Positions 1 through 10,711 of a stretch of 64,000 nt of DNA are shown one piece after another. The position numbers and the translations under genes were made by a program. Below the pieces are notes generated by a model, which was not told the DNA's origin, searched no databases, and saw nothing but the letters and a program-made list of their open reading frames with translations. Positions within the stretch are counted from its first letter, which is position 1; every line of letters begins with the position of its first letter. This DNA is from Chaenocephalus aceratus (taxonomy: Eukaryota > Chordata > Actinopteri > Perciformes > Channichthyidae), in contig JAMFTG010000048.1 in NCBI GenBank assembly GCA_023974075.1, positions 62,001-126,000 on the forward strand, read 5' to 3'.

Positions 1-468
1 AACACAGCGGACTTCTAAACAATGAACACCCACAACTTGGAAGAAATAAAGTTGGGTTTTATGCATTCTAATATTGCAATGCAAACCCATGATGTAATGA
101 CAGTAATTCAGAATAATTGAGTCATTGAATACTCATTTCAGTAGATTTAATCAAACAAAGCATAAACATATTGGACATGGCCTCAAGACTGTAACCTCTT
201 CACATTCTGTTGAAATAGTCAATTACTAACCATATCTCACTCACTGCTGTTTTGAATCATTAATGTGTGGATGCCAGTTGAACTGGATGATGTAACATGT
301 ATGCCATCTGCTGGAAAGAAGACATATCGCTCTCTTGGTGTCGTTTGGACAACAAAAACAGAGTGAAGCTCTCATTTCATCAACAATCTTTGAGTACAGA
401 CACCGTCCTGCAGAGAGCAGACAGCCCAACATCACGTCTTTGGTCTAGCATCACTTTACAAAACGTTT
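1..468. other. Downstream flank of zinc-finger copy A, left of the retrovirus
   Basis: This stretch closely matches 23008-23470 and 43685-44150, which lie just downstream of finger exons B and C. It ends at ACGTTT, exactly where the retrovirus begins, and the match resumes at 8044. No coding sequence is supported; the small open frames differ between the three copies. Confidence 0.8.
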
Positions 469-2202
469 TGTTTAGAGTATGAGGTGAGGCCCCGATTAAT
501 TTATTCCGGTAAATTACTCTGACCTCACTAATTGACCCGACCGAAGTTACTGAGTCTATGTAAGTTTACTGCTTGGCTCAGATCCACCAAACGTCAGCAA
601 GATCTCACCTCTATTAACTCCCCGAAGAACCAGGTTCAATTAACTGCTGTTTCAATTCAGACAACTCTTTTTAATCTGTTTAAGCGATCCCGAAGGATTT
701 TGGTATCAGTAAATGAGGTGTGTTCCTACCTAAACATGTGTGTGTGGCAGGGTGCAATCTTACCTTTGAAGCAGGAGAGGAGAGCACAGGTGTCCTTTAA
801 GTTGTCCCAGTCCAAAAGGTGGGATCAGTTTATTTGAAGAAAAATAGGTCCAAAACTGATACAGGGTTTTTACCTTTTAACACATTACAACATTATAATT
901 ATACTAAACAACACACAAAAATGATGCTGTGATCATGTTCACATATGAAACTTTAATTCACAGTCTTACATTTATTACCAAAATGTTTCCCTTTACCTGC
1001 CCAATTCAGTTGTGACATTTTCAGTTGTGACATTTTCCCATAAAAAGACCGGTGTAATAAAAGCCCTTTCAAAATCCCGCAAAACTGATTCGGAGGTTAT
1101 TTCCTCACGTGGCGGGTGTCACTAAACCATCAAAATCCCGCAAAACTGATTCGGAGGTTATTTCCTCACGTGGCGGGTGTCACTAAACCATCAAAATCCC
1201 GCAAAACTGATTCGGAGGTTATTTCCTCACGTGGCGGGTGTCACTAAACCATCAAAATCCCGCAATGATTCGGAGGGATCTCCTCACGTGGGCGGGTTTC
1301 ACTAAACCATCAAAAAAAACCTCTTCCATAAAATCATTCCATGCAGCATTCAATGCAATTCACTCAGCATTCAATGCAATTCACTCAGCATTCAAAGCAA
1401 TTCACTCAGCATTCAAAGCAATTCCCTCATCATTCCAACCAAGAAATGCAAGAGATATTCACCCAGTTTGAGAGAACCTTACCGAGAGCTATTAACCCAG
1501 CTCTGAAGGACAGAGCTTACCGGGAGAGAGTATACCAGGGGTTACCTCCCCCTCTCCCCCCCGAAAATCCAAAAAAGCCAGTCTTTATATGCTCAAAAAA
1601 CCGGATAGAAAACCCACAAACACCTCCTCTATACCCAACCAACATATTCTATTGGCTCTGGCATAAGACACACCTTCCCAAGTTTGTGTAACACAAAACA
1701 TGACTAGACATATTCTATGACTATGACATAACCACCTTTTTGAGGCCTCAATGTGTTTCTCCTTAAGTCCGGAGCCCCCCTCCCTGCTGTGAGAGGAGAG
1801 GAAAGAACCTGCCTCCTCTCTTATCAGAGATTAGGGCATAAATCATTTTTAGGCCTTACACTCAACTAAACAAACCACTTTGTTTTGTTTATGCTGTAAA
1901 TATAGAAAAACCTAAAATATGAAGCATTTTCATTGTGGGTTATACAAGAATATAATTGATTATATTTAATTATAACTAACTTTCGTTTTAAGTATTCAAC
2001 ATACTATGAAGCTGTCAACACCCTGTTTTTAAAACGCAAAGTTATCAAACAGCACCAACTAAAATTGTAAGCATACATACATATTCAAAAACCATCAAGA
2101 AGCATTCTCATTATGGGTTCATACAAGAATATGATTGATCATATATGATTTATAATTAACTGTCGTTTTAAGTATTTACTTCATACTATGAAGTTCTCAA
2201 CA
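469..2202 (-). repeat. 3' LTR of the endogenous retrovirus (1734 bp)
   Basis: This is the near-identical partner of 6320-8043. In element orientation it begins at 2202, right after the polypurine tract. Its first roughly 180 bp form an imperfect duplicate of the next roughly 180 bp, and that duplicate includes an internal copy of the polypurine tract and LTR start near 2020. Confidence 0.85.
1071..1312. repeat. 61-bp tandem repeat, about 4 copies, in the left LTR
   Basis: Units begin AAAATCCCGCAAAACTGATT at 1071, 1132 and 1193; the fourth (1254) is shorter and diverged. Each unit contains CTCACGTGG, an E-box-like CACGTG, so this could be an LTR enhancer array. Confidence 0.9.
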
Positions 2203-2212
2203 CCCTCTTTTT
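2203..2212 (-). other. Polypurine tract
   Basis: On the minus strand AAAAAGAGGG immediately precedes the TG that starts the 3' LTR, the expected plus-strand primer position. Confidence 0.8.
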
Positions 2213-4138
2213 AAAACGCAAAGTTATCAAACAGCAACAGATAAAATCGTAAAAACACATACATATTACATACGTAAAACTTCAAGCATCAATATCATGA
2301 AAAGTTCTTCAGCATGTGAAATCAGGACGACCTTTTGATGAACCTGGTGTGGAGAACGCCGAAAACATAGTACCTCACTGGAATGTTCTCGTCATCACAG
2401 GTCAGGCACCCGAGTAAAAAGAGTCATGATGATCATAGATTTGTACGCACCCCCACTCGGCCTGACACTTGCAGGAGCGGGGGCCTACAGTATCTGTTGT
2501 TATCTGATGTAAATCCTTGACCCTGACCATGGAGGGGTTGAGGTTCCTCCCTGGATGACACCTCCAAACGAAAGCCAGATAACTCGGCCGACAGTTGTTA
2601 TGGATTTTTTAGACCTCGTCAATAATCGCTCATGACTTTGTGACAAGGTCAATGAGGCCCCACACAATGATAGCACAAACGAGGAACCAGAAGCATATGA
2701 AACAGCTTAGCTGGCCCTCGCTCATGGCATCCTGTGTGTGCAGTGTGAGTGTGGTGCTGGTGGTGACTTGGCACGTCACTTGTTGTCGTCTGTTTCTACC
2801 GTCTCTCCTGGCCTGTGACTACGACCTTGCAGTGGCTGACGTGGACCCACGTAGTGAAGTGGACCAGTGTCAGGGGTAGGTAGGGCTGCTGCTACCTGGC
2901 GTCTGATGTCTGACCATGCAGTTATCAGGTAGTCGTCCCTTTTTGGGAAATCCACTGCGATCGGAGTGGCTCAGCGGGTAGAGATGCAGCCTGTCCCTCA
3001 GAGCTGGAAGAAACATCATCCTCCACTGGCAGGGGTACAGGTGACTCAGCCGCTGGCTTCATGCTGCACAGGTTTCCTGGGTCCAGGACTTGGCTTCACT
3101 TGAGGCACTGTGACTGAAGTTGTCCCGCTAGGCAGGTTCAAATCCTCTTGGTAGATTGCTGAGGTATTAATCTCAACAATATAGCTAAGATCAAGTTTAA
3201 ATCATTTCTCTGATTCATAAAAAGTTGTTTTCAGTTTAAAAACTTCCCCAGGGGTTTTCTCAAGCACTGGGCCATAACTTACTCTTATCAGTTTAACGAC
3301 CTGACAGCCCTGCACCTCCATGCTGTGTGAAAACCAGCAAAAAAGAAGGAGGAAGATGTGCTCAAAAAAAATCTAATTTAAATGAATACTGTTGTACTTG
3401 TAGGGTGTAGGCATATAACAATTAAAATAACTGAAAAGAAAACTAATAGTGTAAAATTAAAAAACAATGAGAAAAATAATACAAAGGTTATTTCCCATTT
3501 CCTCTTTGATACTGAGGTATTCTCCATTCAAGCTCCAATGATCCATATGCTAATAGACAGAGTTTCCTCTTGCCATCTTTCTTTGCATAATACTAAAGAT
3601 TCTAACAGTTCTACCGCTAAATCCTTTGCATTTTGAGCTATTACTTGTTACTCAGACTTAAATTCCCTCTTTTGCTCTATAAAATATCCCTTGGCACCGA
3701 ATTTACCAAGACAAATTCTAGATTATTGCGGGAAGATCCCACAAAAAGCCATCCTCTCCTGTGGAAGAAAGCACATTAACTGCCACGGGTGTGTGCAAAA
3801 CATGTCATGTGATGTGAGACTGATAGAATCAACAGTGTGTGTTGTAGATGCATTCGCAGTTTCGGTATGAGTATTTTATTGTTGAGGCAATATTTTCTCA
3901 TTCGAACTAAGCCCACATGGCCTAAACTGCTGTGTAATTCAAGTACAAACTGAGGAGCTTCTTCAAGTGGTACATGAATATTTCCATCCCTTTTCCATAT
4001 ACTAGGGAATATTGTAGTTAGATGGTTAACTCTTCCCCGGCTTTAAGCAAGGTAAAACTTCTCTATTTCCCTGATAGTCTAATTTGATCTTATCTGTATG
4101 GCTACGGACATGATTCCACTCTAGGTACATGCCTGCCT
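2213..4138 (-). other. Retroviral interior, 3' half, no recognisable gene
   Basis: Integrase and envelope would lie here in element orientation, but no convincing motif was found in either strand. A tRNA-like A-box (TGGCTCAGCGGG, near 2967) and a B-box (GGTTCAAATCC, near 3137) are present about 160 bp apart, too far for one tRNA. Confidence 0.5.
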
Positions 4139-4556
4139 TTAACTCTGTAATAAGACCCTCACTTGAAGGGCATGTGTAAGTGCTTCACCTTTCACATTGG
4201 TCAACTGCCTTTGTTCCCAGTTATTAAGCTCTTCTTTACCCGCTTTGTAACAATAATCAGTAACAATACGGATGTGTGTTATTTTACGTTGTTTAGCAAA
4301 AAGAAGTCCCTCAACAAATGGCCTTTGCCTCAGCAGTTTGTGCTGTACCTGGTATTGCACCCTTTTGCTTGCAAAGTACTTCACCTGAATTAGTTTTCAT
4401 TATAAAGGCCCAAGTGGCTGCTTGGTCACCTTTTCGCAAACTCCCCTCTGTAAACAGTGTTACCTTTGGAGCAGCGGTTTTCTTTAAGGGTTTCAATGTT
4501 TCCCTGTGTGGCTTACTACCTGTGGTCCTAAACTCCACATCTGGATCTGACATCAT
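4139..4556 (-). pseudogene. Retroviral RNase H remnant, frameshifted
   Basis: Two overlapping minus-strand frames (4556-4311 and 4384-4139) together cover an RNase H-like fold. The first has FTEGS where the family normally has a TDGS-type catalytic start, then a stretch ending QTAEAKAI that supplies the conserved Glu. The second has IVTDYCYKAG, matching the third acidic position. The join between them needs a frameshift near 4318. The first catalytic Asp is Glu here. With frameshift and substitution together it should be inactive. The assignment rests on motifs only. Confidence 0.6.
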
Positions 4557-6301
4557 CTTCTGCCATTTTCCATTCTTATTCTCTCAGTTTTTTGATATTG
4601 ATATTTTTGTTCTGGTGTTAAGATAATTTTTTGAATCTCCCTCTTTTCTTAACAACTGGAGCAATGTCTATTTTAGATCTGACTTGGTCAAGAGTTGATT
4701 TGTTCTTTGGTGAGAGGAACACTATTCCCCTTGTGCTGGGTGGGGGTGGGTAGCCTGCTTTTGGGAGAGTTTCTTATCTCCATCTTCCTCTCTGTGCTGA
4801 GGCCATAAAACTTTTAATGGGTCGCTCCGTGGTCTGCTCAGATTTTCTTCTCCTCTAGAGGTCACGCCTGTATCTGACCCCGTGTGCTGGGTTTTTCTGC
4901 AGCACCTCGGGAGCAGAGAAAGGGGGAGATTTTTTTTTTTCCAAAAGTGCAAGCTCCTTCATGAGCAAAATAGTTTAGTTGATTTTGGTAAAGTATTTGA
5001 GCTTTAGCTTCGCAAAAAAACGTCCTCATATTAGTTTTGAAGATATTTTTGGGGTTTGATATCTGCTGATAGTTCCCACTTAGGTTTTCTCTTCAAAGTA
5101 CATGCAAAACAACCAGTATTTGTGGGTCATCTGATCACCACCTTGCCTTCTGACAGTTTAATAGTCCTGATCATATTATCAGCTTTCATGCTAGGACCTA
5201 TTCTCTTTGCCTGAGCTGCTGCTATTCCTCCTGCATGTTTTAGCTTCCTATTAGCAGGGTTCACTAACATGGTTTGTTGACTAGTTTAAGATTTTCAATA
5301 ATTGACATTTATTATTTCCAACATTCCTTTCCCCTGAATATCATGTCTAACAATGTGTTTTCTTCTAGGATTAGTAGATACTCATAAATGACATTTTCTA
5401 GCTTTTATCCCTGTAGGCTGGAGGTAGGGTCTCAGACATTATACCACCTGCTTGTGGCTCTCTGTCCAAACGGTAGTCTGACAGGAAAGTATTTTAGGTC
5501 GCGGTACGCCCGTGGGTCTGGGCTAAGCTGACCAGGGCGAGCAGAAGCTCCGGATGTTGCTTCTGTGTATCCCTCCCTGTGTGGTTGGCTCTGAGTCATT
5601 AAATTGCGTTCTAACCTCATCAGCCATTCTTTTTATTTTATTTTTTATTTTATTCAAGGATTTACGTTCACTCTTTTATACACATGCAAGTTTCTAGGCT
5701 TTTACTCACACCGGATGTACAGTCCGACTATACCGTCACTTGGTTCTAGGTTCTCTTCTGGATTCAGCTAGTGCATGCGGACACCTCAGTTTAAGAGTGT
5801 TATGTATCAAGCTTCGAGCTATTTCAACAGCATAGGTACCTTTTTAGACCTATGTTATCTTTATTAAATCTCCTATTAACTCTTCCCCACGTTATGTTTT
5901 AACGCAAAAGTTCAAACCGCAGCTCTTTGACAAGTCCTACCTATAAGTTTCAAAGCAATTTGGACAGATACTGAGCAGTGCTCCTACGGCTGACTTCACT
6001 ACTAGACACCAAACCTGTGATTAAAGGGACCACAGGGGCTTCTCAATCTGGCTAGGGGAATAATAACCTACTTTAGCTTCTTTAACAGACAGCAATATCC
6101 GATATAATATAACCCTCAGTCCGGTGCAATAGTATCACTTAAATTACTATACTTTAAGTTAAAATATATATTCTAGGATTCGGGTAGGTATTTTAACAAG
6201 ACTTTCAGCCTGTATTTCGCTGATTTGTACTCATCGACTTTTTTCACTAGGTCGTTTTGGTTCTTGTATTTTGACTCTGTAAAAATATTATTTTTCACAG
6301 T
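4557..6301 (-). other. Retroviral interior, 5' half, no recognisable gene
   Basis: Leader, gag, protease and reverse transcriptase would map here. Only short minus-strand frames remain (4722-4952 and 5432-5620), with no zinc knuckle, DTG/DSG or YxDD. Roughly 1.7 kb is too short for a complete gag plus RT, so large deletions are likely. Confidence 0.5.
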
Positions 6302-6319
6302 GCCCCACGTTGGGCGCCA
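6302..6319 (-). other. Retroviral primer-binding site, tRNA-Lys type
   Basis: On the minus strand this reads TGGCGCCCAACGTGGGGC. That is the classic 18-nt primer site complementary to the 3' end of tRNA-Lys1,2. It sits directly against the CA end of the LTR, which proves minus-strand orientation. Confidence 0.9.
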
Positions 6320-6669
6320 TGTTTAGAGTATGAGGTGAGGCCCCGATTAATTTATTCCGGTAAATTACTCTGACCTCACTAATTGACCCGACCGAAGTTA
6401 CTGAGTCTATGTAAGTTTACTGCTTGGCTCAGATCCACCAAAATCTCACCTCTATTAACTCCCCGAAGAACCAGGTTCAATTAACTGCTGTTTCAATTCA
6501 GACAACTCTTTTTAATCTGTTTAAGCGATCCCGAAGGATTTTGGTATCAGTAAATGAGGTGTGTTCCTACCTAAACATGTGTGTGTGGCAGGGTGCAATC
6601 TTACCTTTGAAGCAGGAGAGGAGAGCACAGGTGTCCTTTAAGTTGTCCCAGTCCAAAAGGTGGGATCAG

Positions 6670-6675
6670 TTTATT
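6670..6675 (-). terminator. Candidate AATAAA polyadenylation signal in the LTR
   Basis: Minus-strand CAAATAAACTG contains AATAAA. A second AATAAA lies near 6813. Either could end retroviral transcripts or read-through from zinc-finger gene A, which runs toward this LTR on the same strand. Confidence 0.35.
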
Positions 6676-6911
6676 TGAAGAAAAATAGGTCCAAAACTGA
6701 TACAGGGTTTTTACCTTTTAACACATTACAACATTATAATTATACTAAACAACACACAAAAATGATGCTGTGATCATGTTCACATATGAAACTTTAATTC
6801 ACAGTCTTACATTTATTACCAAAATGTTTCCCTTTACCTGCCCAATTCAGTTGTGACATTTTCAGTTGTGACATTTTCCCATAAAAAGACCGGTGTAATA
6901 AAAGCCCTTTC

Positions 6912-7153
6912 AAAATCCCGCAAAACTGATTCGGAGGTTATTTCCTCACGTGGCGGGTGTCACTAAACCATCAAAATCCCGCAAAACTGATTCGGAGGTT
7001 ATTTCCTCACGTGGCGGGTGTCACTAAACCATCAAAATCCCGCAAAACTGATTCGGAGGTTATTTCCTCACGTGGCGGGTGTCACTAAACCATCAAAATC
7101 CCGCAATGATTCGGAGGGATCTCCTCACGTGGGCGGGTTTCACTAAACCATCA
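6912..7153. repeat. 61-bp tandem repeat, about 4 copies, in the right LTR
   Basis: The same array as at 1071-1312, with the same copy number and the same diverged last unit. The repeat was therefore already in the LTR before insertion. Confidence 0.9.
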
Positions 7154-7424
7154 AAAAAAACCTCTTCCATAAAATCATTCCATGCAGCATTCAATGCAAT
7201 TCACTCAGCATTCAATGCAATTCACTCAGCATTCAAAGCAATTCACTCAGCATTCAAAGCAATTCCCTCATCATTCCAACCAAGAAATGCAAGAGATATT
7301 CACCCAGTTTGAGAGAACCTTACCGAGAGCTATTAACCCAGCTCTGAAGGACAGAGCTTACCGGGAGAGAGTATACCAGGGGTTACCCCCCCCTCTCCCC
7401 CCCGAAAATCCAAAAAAGCCAGTC

Positions 7425-7430
7425 TTTATA
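7425..7430 (-). promoter_or_regulatory. TATA-like box in the 5' LTR
   Basis: Minus-strand CATATAAAGA resembles a TATA box. The equivalent in the other LTR is at 1584-1589. It is the best core-promoter candidate, chosen by motif alone. Confidence 0.4.
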
Positions 7431-8043
7431 TGCTCAAAAAACCGGATAGAAAACCCACAAACACCTCCTCTATACCCAACCAACATATTCTATTGGCTCT
7501 GGCATAAGACACACCTTCCCAAGTTTGTGTAACACAAAACATGACTAGACATATTCTATGACTATGACATAACCAACTTTTTGAGGCCTCAATGTGTTTC
7601 TGCTTAAGTCTGGAGCCCCCCTCACGGCTGTGAGAGGAGAGGAAAGAACCTGCCTCCTCTCTTATCAGAGATTAGGGCATAAATCATTTTTAGGCCTTAC
7701 ACTCAACTAAACAAACCACTTTGTTTTGTTTATGCTGTAAATATAGAAAAACCTAAAATATGAAGCATTTTCATTGTGGGTTATACAAGAATATAATTGA
7801 TTATATTTAATTATAACTAACTTTCGTTTTAAGTATTCAACATACTATGAAGCTGTCAACACCCTGTTTTTAAAACACAAAGTTATCAAACAGCACCAAC
7901 TAAAATTGTAAGCATACATACATATTCAAAAACCATCAAGAAGCATTCTCATTATGGGTTCATACAAGAATATGATTGATCATATATGATTTATAATTAA
8001 CTGTCGTTTTAAGTATTTACTTCATACTATGAAGTTCTCAACA

Positions 8044-8332
8044 GTTTGCATTAAGACACTAAGACTAGCTGGTCCCTTGTAAAGGTCAGTCCACCTTAAA
8101 TGAGCAGTGGGTGATCAGCAGGTGAAAGGCAGAACACAGGAACTTGGTCCCTGAGGAGATGTAACGATTATTAAACAAGAAAGTTGTCGAGTCAAGGGGT
8201 CAAAGAAATGAACATTTGTGATTATGAGTGAATCAGTTGCAAGTGGGTGAAATCAGGCTTAGGGAGTAACGTATTACATGTAACGGTATTAGGTCGTCAG
8301 GACACAAAATAGACAAATGTATTCCCTTACAG
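8044..8332. other. Downstream flank of zinc-finger copy A, right of the retrovirus
   Basis: Homology to 23471 onward and 44152 onward resumes exactly after the 4-bp duplication. It is probably the 3' UTR and downstream region of gene A. No AATAAA was seen on the minus strand here. Confidence 0.6.
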
Positions 8333-8416
8333 TTACAGAAGCAGCTGACGACCAACACACTTGTGTCTTTTGAAACGATTATGCCATTTAAATCTTTTGT
8401 CACAAACATTGCAGCT
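8333..8416 (-). pseudogene. Relic terminal zinc finger beyond the stop of copy A
   Basis: In frame after the TAG stop the sequence still reads an atypical finger: CNVC, then KRFKWHNRF, then RHKC, and a TAA at 8335-8333. Fish genes of this family commonly end in such a CxxC...HxxxC half-finger. An in-frame TAG at 8417-8419, shared by all three copies, now cuts it off. Confidence 0.65.
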
Positions 8417-9396
8417 CTATTCTTCCTCTCCTGTGTGGACTCTCATGTGTGACTTTAAATGTCCACTCTGTGAAAAAGCTTTCTTACAGACTGTACAGCT
8501 GTGTGGTTTCTCTCCTGTGTGGACTCTCATGTGTGACTTTAAACTTCCACTCTGTGAAAAAGCTTTCTTACAGACTGTACACCTGTGTGGTTTCTCTCCT
8601 GTGTGGACTTTCATGTGTTCCTTTAAATTTCCACTATGTGAAAAAGCTTTCTTACAGACTGTACACCTGTGTGGTTTCTCTCCTGTGTGGACTCTCATGT
8701 GTTCCTTTAAATGTGCAAAAGATTTGGTACAAACTGAGCAGCTGTGTGGTTTCTCTCCTGTGTGGCCTCTCATGTGTTTCTTTAAACTTCCACTATATGA
8801 AAAAGCTTTCTTACAGACTGAGCAGCTGTGTGGTTTCTCTCCTGTGTGGACTCTCATGTGTTCCTTTAAATTTCCATTCTGTGAAAAAGCTTTCTTACAG
8901 ACTGAGCAGCTGAATGGTTTATTTTCAGCACTATGTCGTGGATCACTGAGAGATTCATGTCTATTTTTCAGTGAGTTTGAGCCTGATACAGGTTCTCTGG
9001 TCTCCTTCCAATCAGCACTGTCTTCAGCGTCAGGTTCAGAAGAGTCTTCAGTGTCATCCTCAGTCTTTGGTTGTAAACTGCTCTCTGGATCTGAGTTCCT
9101 GGCTGGTTCTGGTCCTCGACAGTCATTTCCATCAGCTTCTGTTTCCATGTGTTCAGTTTGTCTTTGATGAGGCTGAGAGGACTGAGGTTTCTCTTTATCA
9201 TCTTCACTCTTCACATGGTCAGGAGGGAAAGTGGACTTGGTGATATCAGCCTCATCCACCTCCTCACTGATCCTGAGTTCCTCCTGTTCCTGCTTAATGT
9301 GTGGGGGGGGCTCTGGGTCCTCCTTGTGCAGACTGGTGCTCCACTCCTGCTGGTCAGGGAGAAGCTCTTCTTTAACCACCACCAGCTGCTGGACGT
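8417..9396 (-). CDS. C2H2 zinc-finger protein, copy A, exon 2
   Basis: Nuclear DNA-binding protein of a teleost multi-copy C2H2 family. The exon starts after the acceptor TTTTCTGCAG at 9397, phase 1, and joins exon 1 at 16000 to give about 390 residues. Order: DVQQLVVVKEE linker; an acidic Ser/Glu-rich region with SUMO-type sites IKQE and VKSE; then six C2H2 fingers joined by HTGEKP linkers, ending HTGEEE before TAG. Finger 3 (CSVCTKSFAHLKEH) lacks three residues between Cys2 and His1, so its recognition helix is shortened. The apparent Met near 9382 is GTG, not a start. The same protein plan recurs in copies B and C. The function is probably transcriptional control; the target is unknown. 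Confidence 0.85.
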
Positions 9397-9929
9397 CTGC
9401 AGAAAACAGTTGTTAGCATTTAAAAATCTAATCACCATTACAATGGGAGACATTTTTCAGCCCTAATTAATGCCTTTGTTTTTATATTTTCACATTATCT
9501 TTCTTTGTCCCACTTAATTTGTATTTTTGTTGTCTCAGTTCAACTTATGTAGCCCAGCCCCTTTGAAAATGAAAAAGGGTTTTTTCTTCTGGCGTAGCAC
9601 TAGCTGCAATAAACAAGGAATTGTATTTGGGATCGTTCACAGATACAATACGCCTACAGTATAGAATTAAAACACTGTTACAAATTAAAATCCTGCATTC
9701 AAACCATATTTAAGTAAAAGTATGCAAGTATCATCAGAACATTTGATGGCACCTTCTTATGTAACAGTAATGATGGTGCAGTAAAATGTTCCCTGTCAGT
9801 GTTTAATGTATGTTGTTTCTTGATTATTTCGTATGTTGCATTTTACTGCTGCACATGTTCACAGTTGCGCTTGTATAAATGATTATAGATGAGGGAACCT
9901 GCTAAGTATTACAATATGTGTGTTTTTTA
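9397..9929 (-). other. Intron of copy A, shared part
   Basis: Matches 25180-25565 in copy B closely, so it is original intron rather than an inserted element. No gene seen. Confidence 0.7.
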
Positions 9930-10711
9930 TATATAATACCAGTCAAAAGTTTGGACACCTTCTCATTCAATGGTTTGTGTTTATTTTAATTTGTTTCTAC
10001 TTTGTAGATTAATACTGAAGACATCAACACTATGAAAGAACACATATGGAATTATCTAGTTAACAAAAAAGTGTTAAAAAATCAAGAATATGATTTGTGG
10101 CTTCTCTCAGTCAGCTTCATGAGGTAGACACCTGGAATGGTTTTCAATTAACACGTGCGCCTTGTCAAGAGTCAATGTGTGGAATGACTTGCCTTCTTAA
10201 TGTGTTTGAGACCATCAGTTGTGTTGTGCAGAGGTAGAGTTAGTGCACAGTGGAAAGCCCTATTTGACTGCGGTTGTAATCCATATCATGGCAAGAACGA
10301 CTCAACCCAGTAAAGAGAAACGACCGTCCGTCCATCATCACTTTAAGAAATGAAAGCCAGTCGATCCGTTCAAGAACTTTGAATGTATCATCAAGTGCAA
10401 TCGCAAAAACCATTGAATGCTATGATGAGGCTGGCTCTCATGAGGACTCCCCCGGGAAAGGAAGAGCAAGAGTTACCTCTGCTCAGAGGATCAATACATC
10501 AGAGTTACCAGCCTCAGAAACCACAAATTAAAGCACCTCAGATTAGAGCCCACAGAGATCACAGAGCTCAAGGAGCAGACAATCTTAAAGGTCCCATGTG
10601 ATGGCCATTTCTACTGATCATAATTCCATTGTTGAGGTCTATTAGAATAGATTTACATTGTTCAATGTTCCAAAATCACATTGGTTTTTGTCATACAGCA
10701 TCTCTGTATAG

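Larger units (their letters stand above)
469..8043 (-). mobile_element. Endogenous retrovirus, two LTRs, degraded interior
   Basis: A 7.6-kb LTR element reads on the minus strand. It splits a flank that is continuous in copies B and C and has a 4-bp target duplication GTTT (465-468 and 8044-8047). The ends are TG...CA. Orientation is fixed by a primer-binding site beside the right LTR and a polypurine tract beside the left LTR. The LTRs are nearly identical, implying a recent insertion. The 4.1-kb interior holds only one recognisable domain, a broken RNase H. I saw no gag, reverse-transcriptase YxDD, integrase or envelope signature, so it is non-autonomous. The Lys-type primer site and 4-bp duplication would suit a foamy-like fish retrovirus, but the interior is too poor to classify it. 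Confidence 0.85.
6320..8043 (-). repeat. 5' LTR of the endogenous retrovirus (1724 bp)
   Basis: This LTR pairs with 469-2202. Differences are few: a 9-bp indel near its 3' end in element orientation and a handful of substitutions. It contains a TATA-like box (7425-7430), AATAAA signals (about 6813 and 6670), a 61-bp tandem repeat and a short GCATTCAATGCA-type repeat. It abuts the primer-binding site with no spacer. Confidence 0.85.

Noticed and set aside
1071..1312. Regular 61-bp repeats that could suggest a CRISPR array
   Set aside because: Whole units repeat with no unique spacers, inside an LTR of a vertebrate genome.
1238..1691. Frames of 77 and 116 codons in the LTR (repeated at 7079-7532)
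   Set aside because: They lie across LTR tandem repeats on the strand opposite to the element; identical only because the LTRs are.
2957..3150. tRNA gene
   Set aside because: A-box and B-box are about 160 bp apart and no cloverleaf can be drawn.
8361..9167. Long plus-strand frame of 268 codons opposite the copy A fingers (and similar ones at 23782, 24249, 44468, 44783)
   Set aside because: Antisense shadow of repeated zinc-finger codons; the minus strand has the conserved domain and splice sites.
8417..9382. Single-exon gene starting with Met near 9382
   Set aside because: That codon is GTG; the splice acceptor at 9397 and the phase match to exon 1 show a two-exon gene.
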